Origin: Agriotes lineatus
Lineage: Eukaryota > Arthropoda > Insecta > Coleoptera > Elateridae
NCBI GenBank assembly: GCA_940337035.1
Contig: OW679195.1
Coordinates: forward strand, 176,486,015 to 176,550,014
Direction of reading: 5' to 3'
DNA length: 64,000 nucleotides
A model generated the notes under the pieces. The model did not search any database. It saw only the letters and a list, made by a program, of their open reading frames with translations, and had not been told where the DNA came from. Of the stretch, positions 46,621-59,380 are shown piece by piece (the first letter of the stretch is position 1; every line of letters starts with the position of its first letter). A program made the position numbers and the translations under genes.

Positions 46621-47250
46621 TGCGATGAACAACAGGGATTTAGAAAAGGTTGATGCAACACTAACGCGATATTTATGATTATAAAAATTATCGGAAAATT
46701 ACTCAAAATTAACAAATCAGTCTTCTTCTATTTTACAGACGTACAGCAAGTGTTCGACAACATACACAACGTAGTATTAGAGACGCTGGATAAATATTCT
46801 GTACTGGCTAATATACGACACTTAATACAAATAATAAAAGTAAACGATAAAGCTAAAAGTCCTGAGAAATAAGAAGGGTTATAAAGTGCGACAAAATAAG
46901 TTTAATACAGTTTGCTTCGCCGATGATGCGGTCACACAGTTGAAAATGAAGATATCTTGCACCAATCGTGATCATAACCGAATAACCTGTGCGACCTAAA
47001 TTAGAAATAGAGAAAAAGGTTATGCAAGTAATAGATGTTTACTACCTAAGAATAAACATCACCAGTACAAGTAACCTAAAGACAGAAGATATATAACAAA
47101 CTAACAAGATCTCTAAAATATCTGGATGCCTTATTAGCACAATGTGGTACAATAAGTTCAAATATGTAAAGGTACTTTAGTTGCTGCTGGTTCACGCCTG
47201 TAGTTTAATAACACCCACAATATTTAGACAGTGTACTACTTTATGAAAAA
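46620..47250 (+). pseudogene. Decayed RTE-like reverse transcriptase
   Basis: Broken plus-strand frames show, in order, DEQQGFRKG (46628), a motif A remnant FTDVQQVFDNIHNVVLE with LANIRHLIQIIK (46730-46850), motif C FADDAV (about 46918-46935), YYLRINITSTSN and ISGCLISTMWYNKFKYVKV (about 47110-47175). The FADD box is intact, but stops and frameshifts separate every block and the motif B region is missing or unrecognisable. This is an old RTE-like copy. Confidence 0.7.
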
Positions 47251-48900
47251 CAGCAACTATTTATTCAATAAAATTTAGTAATATTCGCGCACATACATAC
47301 AATAATGTAAAATCATGTACCTATACTTCATTCAGATTCAAGATAGAACAAAATTTGCAACCCAAGTTACAAATAGCAGCCGTAAGTTGATTACTAATAT
47401 GATTTTATTAAAATTTAGATCAGAGAAATGTGGCTTTGTTGCTGTCTTTATGAGTGTCAAAATCAATGTGTCCTGTTTTTAATATACATTTTTGCTTAAG
47501 GAAACCATTTGCAACATTTTTTAGTGGGAAAATTTATTCTCAGATTACATTCAGCAGATTTCATTTAGGTATACATCGCACAATTTTCCAATTTCAAGCC
47601 TTGCAAATTTCACAAAACTATATTATACTACGTGCATCCCATGATCTACATTTTAATAAAATCAAATTAGTAATCAACTGACTGCTGATATTTGCCACTT
47701 GGGTTGCAGCTTTTGCTCTATTTTGAATTTGAATAAATTATACACAAATACACATATATAGTGAGCGATTAAAGAACTACTGTGCTAACATTTAAAGCGC
47801 CCTGACATTTCGATGGAGCTTTGTGAACAAATTCAATTATTACACGCGGGATCTCAAATTCTGCTCGACGACTCGTAGACACGGAATGCCAAATGCTGAG
47901 TCCGAATGAATCCGGTACTTCCCTGTTTGTCTATATATATTGAGATGGTATTGAGCCCGCTACTCAACCCTGCTTGCAGCACAACAAATAAGTAAAACAA
48001 GTCAGATAGCACAGGGTTGAGGTAGTTCACGCAACTGCAAGATTCAATGTAAATTTCAAACCGTAATTACATTTGCAAAGAAATGCTGGTAGTAATGAAT
48101 TGAATTAAATAGAAAAGGCAAAGGGCAGAGCTCGTTTTCCATAGATTGGAGTCGATAATCCTAAATTAGCCAAAAATAATAGGTTTGTGCAAAGTTAAAG
48201 CCGAACCAAAATAAATAGAACTGTCACAGAAAGGTTTATAATATGTGCTTGTTAATTGAAGCGTAGATGTCAGAATAATTAAATAGGATAGGTATGTTTA
48301 TGAGCATTTAGAATAAAGGCAATTGAAGCAGAATTATGATAATACGTTACAACGAGCATAAACCAAACAGAACAGGGCAATTAAAATTATGGGACAGCAA
48401 TATTCAAAAATTTGGAGAAAAACGAACAGTTAAGAAGATTGCAAGAAATGGACACAGATGGATGTAAAACAAAATTGGTGATTGAACAAACAAGTCAGTG
48501 TAATTAAGCGGGTGAAAGACAATTTAAAGAACACAAAGTGAGTGGCGCTATGACATAGTTTAAAAACCAAAATTAAAAGAACAATATTTTAGAAATAAGA
48601 ATTTTTGTACATAATTTTAATTATAAGTTAAATTAGAGTAAGAAGTTGTTGTATTGTATTTGGTCAATTTCCGTTTTGTATAGCTTAGATAGGCAATTGT
48701 TATTAACGACCAGTATTTAAGAAGACAATTGAATGAAATTATTAATAACATGCAGTTTTTGTGCTCTCTGAAATTTACAGATTTTACCTATTAAATCATT
48801 AATAATATCAGTAAAAAGTACACCATTGTGTTAAGTAATTGTCAGTGCACCTGTGAGAATGTGGGGAACATTTTTCCTCACCAAAAATAAATGTTTATTG
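47251..48900. other. AT-rich region, possible further LINE scraps
   Basis: No gene supported. Around 48350-48480 the plus strand gives a short KLWDSNIQKFGEKRT-like stretch that may be a LINE C-terminal scrap; too weak to call. Confidence 0.35.
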
Positions 48901-48903
48901 TGA

Positions 48904-49122
48904 CCACATTCCGAGGACATCGATCAGAACCAACGCAGTTCCCGAACATCAGCCAGGGCACATTTTGAATTCCTGAACACAATCTTTGAGCAGCAGCATA
49001 CCAGCACAGCGTATAGGAGGCTCCCACAACGCCAGCAGCATCGCAGGACCCCGCAGCCGGCAGATGTCACCAGGAGCGGCAGCCCGAATGAGTTACCGCA
49101 GCCCAGCAAAGAAGTAGGTTAG
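48904..49122 (+). CDS. Gln/Arg/Pro-rich open frame, possible exon or gag scrap
   Basis: Seventy-two codons are open between stops at 48901 and 49120, with no ATG in frame, so it would have to be an internal exon or a truncated frame. The product is hydrophilic and rich in Q, R, P and S (FEFLNTIFEQQ, RRLPQRQQHRRTPQP). GTAGGT at 49114 could be a splice donor and AG at 48914-48915 a weak acceptor. GC content is much higher than in the flanks. Composition alone (CAG-rich) may explain the open frame. No family recognised. Confidence 0.2.
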   Translation, partial: PHSEDIDQNQRSSRTSARAHFEFLNTIFEQQHTSTAYRRLPQRQQHRRTPQPADVTRSGSPNELPQPSKEVG

Positions 49123-49790
49123 TTTTTCAACCAAAATAACGGTGTTAGCAACCGGAAATTCGCATGACTACTAGAGCAAACCTTCATGATCGAGACCCAG
49201 GCAGAGTTTAGCATCCATCAAAAATCAAATATCAAGTAATTGCCATAACCAAGTTTGAGGTTATGTTAATTTCATTGCGACGCTCCAAAAAACAAATTAA
49301 TGTTCTAACAACGAAGTGGGGGTTTTTGCCTACAAACAAATGAGAATCAGTGACGCTAAGGGCGCGATAATTCAAAATTTACCTGATAAATCGCTCATAA
49401 AACACCTTTTATTAGTTTAAATCACAAAAACGAATCGCACCAAAATAAACCGATTTGTGCTAGGATTTCGACAGCAATAGCGTCTGCGCGTTCGAGTTAA
49501 ATTTATATTCCAATGGCGTATCACACGAATTTAATATTAATGTACAGGTGAATCCAACCCTGACTTACGAATCAACTTGCTTACCTAGCTAGCCTATGTA
49601 AGATTAAATTCCAGATGGATGAAGTATAATAAAGGGCACAATACTGTTTACTTTATAGATAATTAACGAACCCAGTAAGTATTTTTAATCAGTCGAAATT
49701 TGGCCTAAATAAAAGAATATTTGCAGGTAGTGATAATTGCTATTTATTTTATCATCTTCATTATAATATTACAACAGATCAAACCATTGC
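49123..49790. other. AT-rich spacer, nothing recognised
   Basis: No supported gene or repeat. Confidence 0.4.
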
Positions 49791-49813
49791 AATATATATA
49801 TATATATATATAT
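49791..49813. repeat. (TA)n microsatellite
   Basis: About eleven TA units immediately before a GC-richer block. Confidence 0.9.
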
Positions 49814-49814
49814 A

Positions 49815-50235
49815 CTCGTATATCCTCCCGTCAATTGCTTCTTGGTGGCCGGCCGGACTCTCGCTTTTGGGAAAATGCTATTGTCGATTATACCCAAAAG
49901 AATTGCTTTATTGCACTCTTGCCGAAGCTGAGTGCCTGGTCAATGAACCTGTTACTGTCTTTTGTCCGAACGTTTTGCGTCAGCGAGAGGGTTTTATTAC
50001 GCCTCCTTATCTGGCCGGGAAGCCAACAAGTTCTCTCGCTCTTCGACCGGCCTGTCTCTAATGTCTCAAAAGAATTTTAGAACTGCCTATAGTTCACTCT
50101 CGGCGTTGCGTCCACAGTTCGCTACCCGCTGATTTAAGCTGCATAGTTGGTCGATTAAAAGTTTTCACTTTTAAGATTCTCTGCGCTGTTGTTGTAGGCT
50201 TTTTGCGGGGTGATTTATGAACGCTGCACGTAGCC
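49815..50235. other. GC-rich block of SINE-like character
   Basis: The composition resembles the body of the SINE-like unit at 22 kb, but I could not find polymerase III boxes or a convincing alignment. Two plus-strand frames (49721-50080, 49867-50061) overlap in it and have no recognisable domain. Confidence 0.3.
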
Positions 50236-50239
50236 ATGT

Positions 50240-50880
50240 GTCCGCTACAGTACTATACGACTTATTATACAGACATATGGCATAGACGCTAGAGCAAACA
50301 CACAAATTCGGGAAACAATTTAAATGCGAAATAACAGGTAACACAAGAGTTGACCGAATAAGAAGCAAGTCAATACGAGAAGAATTTTAGATCCAGAAGA
50401 TCATGGTTTTGGGTTACTAAAAGAAAATGAAATGATCACGCCACTAGAATGACTACATATCGCTTAGTGAAAAAACATAAATATGTCACCTAGAGAGAGT
50501 CGAAGTATAGGGAGACTGCGTACAAGATGGAGCGACTGTTAAACCTGTACAGGGAAATGGCGTAATATGAAGAAAAAGAAGAAGAGCAGGGTTATTGAAG
50601 AATCAGACAGATGAACTCTAAATCGAAAATAACAATAGTAAGGTTATCATCAGTGTAGATGGATTGTATATTCATGTATTAAAATCAGACCATGAAATGA
50701 AACAAGAAATTAGAGCCACATGCAGAAGAAAGGAAAGGACAATAATTGACACCACTGACAACAATATGCTAATATGGTATGAACACGAGCAGTGGAAACT
50801 TCAAAGATAACAATAGTGAGGGGAAGATCGAAGCGCTTGGCTTCAAGGGTGCGAGAAGAAACAAAATAAATTTTCCTTAC
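50240..50880 (+). pseudogene. Decayed LINE C-terminal fragments
   Basis: Plus-strand stretches ITGNTRVDRIRSKSIREEF (about 50325-50385) and SPRESRSIGRLRTRWSDC (about 50485-50540) match the usual order of the RTE-like protein end ('G.TR.DRIRN..IR..L', then 'GRP..RW.D'). Stops and frame changes intervene. The remainder to 50880 is A-rich and unassignable. Confidence 0.5.
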
Positions 50881-52785
50881 ATTTTCGCTTCAAATTCGTG
50901 TCTTGGAACATTCAAATTGTTCCGATTAAGTTAATGCTAACTGTTAAGAACTTAATAGTTGATTACAACACAGAAATCCCAAAAATTAATACTTCTAAAG
51001 GGGAAAGCAATTATCAAGTGGCGATAAAAATGTAAGCGAATTAAAAGGTTAATTTAATTAATAGTACTAAAAAAATGTGTCTGCAGTAGTAGCTCAGCAC
51101 TAAAAATCAGAGCTCGTGGTTTACGATGTCCGTTTCTACTCACAAGGACAGTTGCATAAGCATTATTTTAACTAGATAATTCGTCTGCAGGGCAGATGTA
51201 TTTACTTTCACCAAGTTTTATGAGGACTTGGGTCGTAAAATTATTTAAAAAAGGGAAAGGGAAGTGATTTGATGTAATTATCATATAAAACAGAATATTA
51301 TTCCATGGGAGCCGGTTTGGGCTTAAACCCATACAGCATGGACATGTCGGAAACCGTTCGGCGTAAAAACTGTGATAAGGTCATTCTCTGATTCATGGCT
51401 CGCTTTGCATAATGGCTGTATACCGTTGGTGATTGTAATTCTAGGTCACGCTTTTGGTTTCAGCGCCGTGCGTCGGAACGTCTGCCTTAAAATTAATCCG
51501 CCACCGTGAAATTATGCTTAAATATTGCAAACAACTCGGTTGGTGCATCAAATGCTCAACGAAAGCTTCCGTAAAGATGTGATCATTCAAGAAATTGAAT
51601 AAAGCGCGTATTTTATATAACGTCATTTTTATTCCATTATGGGAATCAGTTATGGCTACTGCATGCATCTGACATTTAGAAGTACATTTTGATGATCGAC
51701 TTATAATTAACTACTTGTTGCTTTCGCTTCAGATCAAACTGATAGTGAATATAATACTAACAAGATGTGCAATCCTGTCAGGATTCGATCGACTATAACC
51801 ATGAAGCTTCATTTCTCAAATCTTACAATCTTCGGCTTTCTCTTTTTGAGTCGTAGGCAATTACTTTCCGTTTATTTGACTTCAAACTTCACACGTCGCT
51901 TGCACAATGCTCAAGTAGTAAACACACCGACTAATTCAATATATACGGATTTTCCCTCTTTTAACCGCCTCGTTATGTACAACCATATCGGATTTCAAAG
52001 AGCCAAATTTAATTTATTGGCCATTGACGAGCCTTAGAAGTTCCTTGTCAGATGCTGCATATTTGTGTAGCTTTGAAGTCTACCAAGCCTAGTTTGTCCT
52101 TCATGTACTCGGAGAATAGAGATGTCTAATATGGCAGGTAAATTGCAAAATATGGCAAAATTATTTGGAACATGTGAAGCATGATAATTGGTTGGCACCT
52201 TGTCTGCACCCATCTACAACAATGTTAGAACTTTATTATTACTAAAATTCACGGTTGACTGCTGACATTTCACACGTGATGTTTCAAAAATATATGTAGA
52301 TATAGTTTTTTTACATAACATGATATATTTGTTCTTCATAAATTCTTCAGTTTTGAACAAAAAACCGTTGATCGTTTGATGTCTTTGAGAAAAAAATCAG
52401 TAAAAGTCCAGACGTTGATCAAATTCTCTAAACATCTTTTTTCAATTAAATGGAAGTTACATAGGAAATTATTTGTGTAAAACCAACACTGGTTGTAACC
52501 ATTTCAATCAATAATCGTAGAGAAAGGTTGTAGTAAATGACGTAAGATTACGTTTTTGGTCGGACAAAATGGCAACTTTCATGTATTTCTTCGAAAAGAA
52601 AAATACTACTTTTTGGCTTTAATGTATGTATATGTTCTTCCTCTAATTTTCGTCCAATAATGTTTTTAAAATTCAAGAAATAAATATAAAGCTACTGAAA
52701 ATTATCTCTTTTTCATTTCAATTGGTTTGGAATTACTAAAGTTTTGTGTATTTTAATCTTACACAACCAACAATAATCAATATGA
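50881..52785. other. Gene-free region
   Basis: AT-rich apart from a GC-balanced stretch at about 51300-52040 that may be regulatory. A box A-like GTAGCTCAGCAC at 51088 has no proper box B. Frames at 51441-51668 and 51765-52037 have no recognisable features. Confidence 0.35.
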
Positions 52786-53000
52786 ACACTAGCAGGTCGC
52801 TCATGCACACGGGCGAAAAACCTCCACATCCGGGCCTCGTCGGCGTGTCTTCGAGGTGACCTAGCGAGGTCATCTGCAGCGTGTGATGCAACTAGTATGC
52901 GGCAGTTCTTTTGTTGTTGCGCTCCAGTTGTCGGCCATAATATTATGTAGACTATGTAAATGCATGGTTGAGATAATTGAAGAGTGGCCGTGAAACTCTG
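52786..53000. other. GC-rich short block, possible cis-regulatory
   Basis: About 200 bases with CpG-containing sequence and a GAGGTGACCTAGCGAGGTCA stretch (52853-52872), which is a partial palindrome with AGGTCA-type half sites resembling nuclear-receptor response elements. Inferred only. Confidence 0.3.
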
Positions 53001-54280
53001 TAATTACCACTTAATCAGAGGAACCCAGATATGCAATAAGGACGCTTTGCATAATTTCTGGCACTAAAAAACGGTCTGGGGAATGTGGATTCCTTACATG
53101 GTCCCGTTTGTTTCTCACCTTACCTTTTTCTCGAACAAATTATGGAGAAAAATGCAGAGACACGCTGGTATTGTTTTCTTCAGTTCTTTACATTGAATAG
53201 CATATATAGTTAACGTTAGCAGAAGTAAATATATTAGTAGAGCATGTCTACTTTTTGTCAAAGTTATATATAAATCAAAAGATGTTGAATAATTAATATT
53301 TTTCTTTTTCTTTCTCTTTTGTACTAAATTTTCTGGAAGCAGTATAATTAAATCACCTATTATTTTTGTTTGTCCGTCTGTCTACTATAACTAGAGATCT
53401 TTCTTGGTTAATTATTTTCTTGCATTTGTATAACGTTTATTATGTTTTGGCTCAATAATTTTCAATTCAAATGTCGTAACCTTTTCATGTTGGTGCTTGT
53501 GACAGGCACAAGAATTAATTATTACGTTGCACTAATATTTATGAAAATATGTTTTAATTGATTTTTTCAATTTTCTGTAAGAGTTTTACTACAACTAATC
53601 ATAAAAATTAACATCTCCAGATCCACCTCTAAGCCAAAGTGAACTAAAAAGATACCTAAGATGACAAAGGAAATGGTAAATCTTGTTGATGAAAGGTGAA
53701 ATATATCCAAATTAGAAATTACTAAGGATACATGACTGTAGGAACAACAATAAAATGAAGATTTCGAAATACAACGCCAAATAGAGCACTATAACCAAGT
53801 TCCATAAAGCCATGGCAACCCGTGATAACAGATGCAAGCGAAACAACGAAATATATAGAAATATCCAAAATGATGTTTTAAGAAGAGTGCAGATATAGAG
53901 ATCAACGCAGAAGTAATGGTATAAGAAGAATTATAAAAGTAAATTAATAAACCAAAATCGAATAAAAACGGAAATAAGATTCATACCGAAAAAATTGTAT
54001 AAATAAGGAAAAATGGAGAAACTAATAACCGCTGGTCAAAATATTAAGCAGAAACCAGTGTAAGGATATTGAGAAATCAGAAAGAAATGAGCGTGCATTA
54101 GAAGATGAAAGAAGTATTTAGTATCAAGTAGTCGTTCATACAAGCTTAGTAGCTTTTTCATTACAAAACTACTAGTTGTGCTGCAAGAGGTAGAATGTTC
54201 AAATCCAAAATTTCTCGAGTAGTAGTATACTAGTTCTTAAAAAAAACGATGTAATAGATAAATGCTCATCCGTTGAAGAT
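53001..54280. other. AT-rich region with A-rich, LINE-like debris
   Basis: No gene. From about 53640 to 54120 the plus strand is A-rich and broken in all frames, similar in texture to the decayed LINEs elsewhere, but no motif is recognisable. Confidence 0.3.
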
Positions 54281-55190
54281 ACTAGCAGCTAGCGTACTCT
54301 GGGCGACTTATGGAGTTTTGGGAAAGCTGTCAGGCTCTTAGGTGAACATGAATCGTTCGGCGACGGGGAGATTGTCTATGCTTTAGAATTTTAGATAAAC
54401 AGGGGTAGTTCCACTTTAAATCTGAGTTGTCAAATGTATTTGGTTCGGCCAGGGAATTTGACTGAATTTTGCTACTGATCCTTGGAGTGTCTAATCCCCT
54501 TGAGGCAGTCGGTGTCACAGTGGGGGTCAAGTTGCTCCGTTTTATAAAACTTCGCTATAAGTTTCTCCAGGGATCACTCAGAATTATTTCATCTGCATTA
54601 TGCTGTAGCTGACCTACAGCCGCGCATTTTGACACCAAACACGACCACATGGGTGTACCAGGTAACGTTTATAAATTTGTGTTACCTCAGAATTTAGCCG
54701 TTGGTGAGTTATAGATAGCGTTGCGTCATTCGACACCTAAATATGCTTCTCGAGGAGCGGAGAGTTTAAAATTTGTATTAATTCGTAGTTCGGCTTAACT
54801 GTAGACAACGCAGCGCCATCCCCAACGGTCCATGGTGGCGTTGCGCGGAAGTGAACGCAATAAATTCATATCAATAAGAATATCAAGGCGATTGTTATAC
54901 TATGGTACTGAGGGTTCAATATAATACTTGGAATGGGCTGTTTTAAACAATGGTTTCAGATTCAATCGAGTAATACTGCGAAATTATTGAGTATCAACAA
55001 AGAAAGAATTTTGGGGTATGTCACATATGTCATGAGGTGTTTCGACTGATACTATTAGAAAAAATTAAGCGTATAGGAAGCTTAGAACATCTTATACGAG
55101 TTTGGACATTAATTTCTTTAATTCATCCCTTCATTTTCTCTCCTTCCTATTTTTTTTGAGTGTTAAAGAATTTCGTAAAATTTGCATTTA
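54281..55190. other. Mixed spacer, partly GC-balanced
   Basis: Fairly even composition to about 54860, then AT-rich. No reading frame or RNA supported. Confidence 0.35.
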
Positions 55191-55890
55191 AAAGCGAGCT
55201 ACTCTACCAAAAGAACTGGACTCGCCATGAGATTAACGTGCAATGAGCCACTTAAGCGGCTCTAATTTGATGCACCGCTCAAACAAAGGTCCGTCTGCAG
55301 CAATTCTTCACGGCTAGTTAAAGCAGCCGAAGACAAATCCAGGCTTCTCGCAGGAGCCGCTTATTACCTTTTAACAAGCGTATTATTGCGTCTTGCGGAT
55401 ATTCGGCTGTTTGCTTTCCGGAGGTGAACTGGTCGCTGATTTCGTTCTTCATCTAGAAAGTTGTTCATCTCGTCGCAGCTCATGCTTTCTGGCATTTAAT
55501 TATTTCGCCTCCTTTGTGGCATTTTAATATGTAGGTTTGCGGGTTTTGTCGGAACGGGTTCTGTTTTTGTCGGCGATTTCATGAATTCTGCATGGGAGGC
55601 TCCCAGAACGGGTGGCCGAACGCATGCTTGCGTAACGTCAGTTGTCCGGCTGCACGAAACGCATTGCAAAATTGGGTTATCATCGCCGGGTTTAATGTCT
55701 CTGCGACATGGATTCGCGTATCTTGTGCGATTTGGAAATACGAACAATTACGGCTACAAATTGCCCGTAAATTATATAGGTACGTAGTGTTAGCAACTAT
55801 TGCGACATGTCTGTTTAGCGTAGCTGGCGAACATGAAAGCTTATTGAAGCAATTAGTTGTTATAATAACAAATGCATGCTGAATATGAAA
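55191..55890. other. GC-balanced unique block, possible cis-regulatory
   Basis: Complex, non-repetitive sequence. Overlapping open frames on both strands (55496-55747 minus; 55581-55787 and 55592-55882 plus) are typical of chance frames in balanced sequence. Regulatory role inferred only. Confidence 0.3.
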
Positions 55891-56760
55891 AATGGCATTC
55901 CAAACCTTCAGTACTACAATCTATTTTCTTCTTTTATTTCTTGTTATTCAGTCTTGGCCATTATGTTGCATTCTTCATTTCCTTTTCTTTATCACAGTGT
56001 TTTTCCCATAGTAATGTGTGTGCACTTGTTAAATCATAGATTAGACATACATATAAGTGGCACATAACTATTAAATTACAGGCTTTAGCGTTACAAGATT
56101 ACAACTGTATCTTGTTGTCAGTTTATTTTGATTTATATGTTTTCGGGGGATTTATTGTTGTCACCTCCACACCTTATTTTCAATACAGGGAATTAGAGGT
56201 GTCAAAGGATAACAACGCTTTATGTTTAAAAATAAAATTAATTTATGTACTACTTGGTTCAAATTGATAAGCTAAGAACATTTATTTTGAGTATTCTCTG
56301 CAAAGAACGTCTTATTGAATAGCTGAAACTGGGAACACTTTTGATTTTTCTATTAATTATTGTGAACAATACACTCGAATGAATATTCTTTCTATAAAAA
56401 ATGCAAAATTAGGTCATCGCGAATTGAGATTTGAGCAGATGTTTTTCAAAGCCTAAACGACATTGTTTAATCTTGTTAAACATTAGTTAATCTCGTTTTA
56501 AGATTCTAAATCAATTAATTTAGTTTAATAAGTTCAAAAATGTGCCGGAATAGCAAGTCAGAATTCTTATCGCCATGAATTGCCTATAGCGTTACACAAT
56601 ACTATTCAGCAAAAGCCATCTACGCTGCAACGTGTGAATGAACTACGGCGTCAGTTATTATGTACTTCGTTTCGTGTTTACTTTTAACAATTAAGAAATC
56701 AAGTATTAATAGGTTATCACGTGGTTGTTAATATTTCTTTGCTGAGTTTGTAAAATAATT
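55891..56760. other. AT-rich spacer, nothing recognised
   Basis: No supported gene. The last 150 bases may belong to the LTR-like unit discussed with the TATA box at 56762. Confidence 0.35.
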
Positions 56761-56761
56761 G

Positions 56762-56798
56762 TATATAAAAAGAGCGAGTTCCGTCAATAAATCAGTAT
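56762..56798 (+). promoter_or_regulatory. TATA plus initiator, possible promoter or solo LTR
   Basis: TATATAAAAAG begins at 56762, and an exact arthropod initiator core TCAGT has its A at 56794, 32 bases downstream. AATAAA lies between them (56787). A TATA box, AATAAA and start-like site packed in 35 bases is typical of the U3/R part of an LTR, so this may be a solo LTR whose ends I could not define, rather than a host promoter. Confidence 0.35.
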
Positions 56799-56799
56799 T

Positions 56800-58640
56800 A
56801 ATCTTACGGTTTCTACTCTTTTCCATCTGCAAAATTACTTTAGTTTACAATAGCTTACTTTAGGTAGCATTAAAAAGGTTATGAAAAACGGGAATTTCAG
56901 AATGATTGCAGAGTTTCTGGTTTCAACTAGTGATGGGCACAGGGAATTTTCCCATTGGGTGGGAAAATAAAAACTGGGAAAATATTGAAACTTTCAACAC
57001 TTTAACAGTTTTGAACTATTTTTACTGTTTTAAAATTTATATTGGAAAATATATTGATATAAGAAGTATATTGAGAAGTTTCGACAGCTAATATTAATTG
57101 TATAATTGTATTAAATGATGGGGACCACCTCACATTGCGATTTTCTAGCTCAATAATAATACATTTTCATTAATGTTATATTACTAGGCTTATAATTAAT
57201 AAATAAATCTAAAATTAGGGAACTAATTTCTTTGGAGGATGACGAAGAGTCACTTTGTTTCTGTTCATTCTCATAACGTGGTATGTAGTTTAACGAAGCA
57301 GCAAAGACGTGTAGAAACAGCAGGCTGATCTAAAAGAAATAAACAGTGTTCACATATGGCCTTCCAGGGCACTTCAGATGATTTTGTAGATGCCACTCCT
57401 ACTGCAATAAATTACCTGAGAAAACTTAATATTGAACTGTAGATAACATATAGCCTATTCAATCTGATTCTAGTAGACTTCGGATTTTGTATATTTTTAA
57501 ATGCACCAGCATGTCTGTTTAACAAATGCCATTTTGTCATTTATAATTGTTAACATTTCTATTCTTAGAATGTCAAGGGGTCTCGTAGTATCACACACAG
57601 CTTGCAAATTAGATTTAAACGCAATATTAGCACTTCGTATGTCTACACTGTTATACAGATTTTAAGAATGATCCTAGCCTAGTCTGAATCACATAGAAAA
57701 TGAGCAGATTGTATTATTTTGACTATTGCATGTTTTATATACCCGCTTTTCTTCTTTGAAATTAATATGTACAAGCCATACACTAAATAATAATTAATAA
57801 GGTTCAATGCAATGAAGAAAGGAAGATGTTAAGGCGGAATTTGTAAGCTTGAGTTAGTAACGGACATGAAAAAGGAAGCAGCTTTTCCAGATGCAGTTTT
57901 AATCTACAGAAGTAAACAGGAACAGATTTGTCAACTTTGTCAAGAAATTATACGTTAGAATTGAAAGTGACAGATAGGCTGTTTTGGACTGTATATAGAA
58001 ATTATAGTATTGATTGTGAAGAAAATGTGTATTTTAATATATAATAAGTAAATTTAATTTGATATAATATGTTAAGATATAAGAAATGTCAAAATTTAAC
58101 AGTAACGAAGAATAGTATGGTAACTAAGCTGGGTGGGTAGTAAAATTTATGATACCAAATTAAAAAATAGTGTATTTGCTATAATTAAGGAACATACACG
58201 CATTTTGTTGAATTGATTGAATATTTGCTTATTAAAACAAGGTTCAATAATTATCGTGTTGTTAGTTGGCACGTACTTGGTAATGGAAGTGTCAGCATAC
58301 TCGACTGATGGTGCCGATAATGGAAGAAGTTGTTGTGAACTTGTAGAAGTTTATTTCTTAGCTGTCTTGGAGAACTTCAACGTAACAGAGAACGTCGTAA
58401 GTCATAAAAAAGTTTACCCCATTATTGAATATAGGAGACTGTATTAAAATGCTTATGGAAGATATAATTTATTATCAATAAAATAAACCATGTAATCCCT
58501 AATAATTAATTACCTGAAATAAGATGATAAACTTCAATCAAATGTTGAAGTTAGTAAGCTGTCGACGTACAGTTTATATTAAAGAAATCTACATAACCGG
58601 TATTAAACGAAAGAATTATAATTATAAAATACATTTCCCA
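56800..58640. other. AT-rich gene-free region
   Basis: No gene supported. A 76-codon frame at 58217-58447 without ATG near its start includes a hydrophobic stretch (SIIIVLLVGTYLV) and ends beyond a GTAAGT donor-like site at 58396. It is not convincing as an exon. Confidence 0.35.
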
Positions 58641-58647
58641 ATCTGAG

Positions 58648-58765
58648 AATAGTATATTATGATACAAGTGTATAAGTACGCCTTAAAGCAGGTGCGACGA
58701 GTTTAAGAGCACGACGCGCTAGCGCTTTAAGTGCTCTTATACACGTGTATCATACGCTATTTTTT
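58648..58765. repeat. Compound hairpin with GC core
   Basis: Outer arms ATGATACAAGTGTATAAG and CTTATACACGTGTATCAT differ by one base. The core hairpin AAGAGCAC (58705-58712) / GTGCTCTT (58731-58738) encloses GCGCTAGCGC. The right end reads TACGCTATTTTTT, as at 59510, so the two units share a terminus. Confidence 0.7.
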
Positions 58766-58822
58766 CTACGGTCATAACAGAAATATAAAAACTTAGTTGG
58801 ATGATACTTTTTCCGTCATATT

Positions 58823-59068
58823 GTGTTAGATATTCTAGGTTATGTTGACATTAAAATTTACGGCAAAGCGTGTTTTAATAAATTATTAAAACACGGCTCC
58901 AACGGCAACGTGCGAATAAGACGTATTTTGGGCGCTAATATTAAGAGTGCTTCAAAAGTCGCTTTTGAGACTAGAAACAGTGCAAAAAATTTTCATTTTG
59001 ACACGATCGTAGAAAAAGAGATTTATCTTTCGAAATTAATTACTGAGTTAGTATCTAAAATTACATAA
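58823..59068 (+). CDS. Unassigned open frame between two compound hairpins
   Basis: About 80 codons without an ATG start, ending with a stop at 59066-59068. The residues are hydrophilic and basic in the middle (NGNVRIRRILGANIK). It overlaps the palindrome at 58869 and lies between hairpins that share the end TACGCTATTTTT, so it could be part of a mobile element bounded by them. No domain is recognised and it may be a chance frame. Confidence 0.15.
   Translation: MLDILGYVDIKIYGKACFNKLLKHGSNGNVRIRRILGANIKSASKVAFETRNSAKNFHFDTIVEKEIYLSKLITELVSKIT
58869..58895. repeat. Perfect 11-bp palindrome arms, TTTTAAT type
   Basis: Arms CGTGTTTTAAT and ATTAAAACACG around a 5-base loop. The GTGTTTTAA motif is shared with the arms at 59412-59490. 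Confidence 0.8.
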
Positions 59069-59380
59069 CAAAAATGTAATTGGCGCACCGGGTTATTTAA
59101 TAAAATGAAATATTTGAGGTTAAATTAATCTGACATTTAAAATAGTAAATATTTGAGCATGGATATATGGAAGATGATTTTGATAACTGTAACACTACTG
59201 TACTGTTACTTTATATTGCCCTGGGTCGCTAGCTTATTCAGTCGGAGAGGTATAGGATTCTATTAATATCGTCAGTGCGGCTAAGGGAAGCTAATATACT
59301 CTTGGTGTAGCTCGTTGTCACCTGAAATGTTGAACTTACACCTACAAACACTACCAACATGAAAACCTAACAGCTTACAT

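Noticed and set aside
51079..51150. Box A-like GTAGCTCAGCAC at about 51088
   Set aside because: The expected box B is degraded to TTTCTACTC, which is not enough to call a SINE head.
53640..54130. A-rich stretch suspected to be another RTE-like LINE
   Set aside because: No RT, endonuclease or C-terminal motif could be recognised in any frame.
58217..58447. 76-codon frame with hydrophobic stretch and GTAAGT donor-like site
   Set aside because: No ATG near the start, no acceptor, AT-rich composition that favours hydrophobic codons, and no family match.
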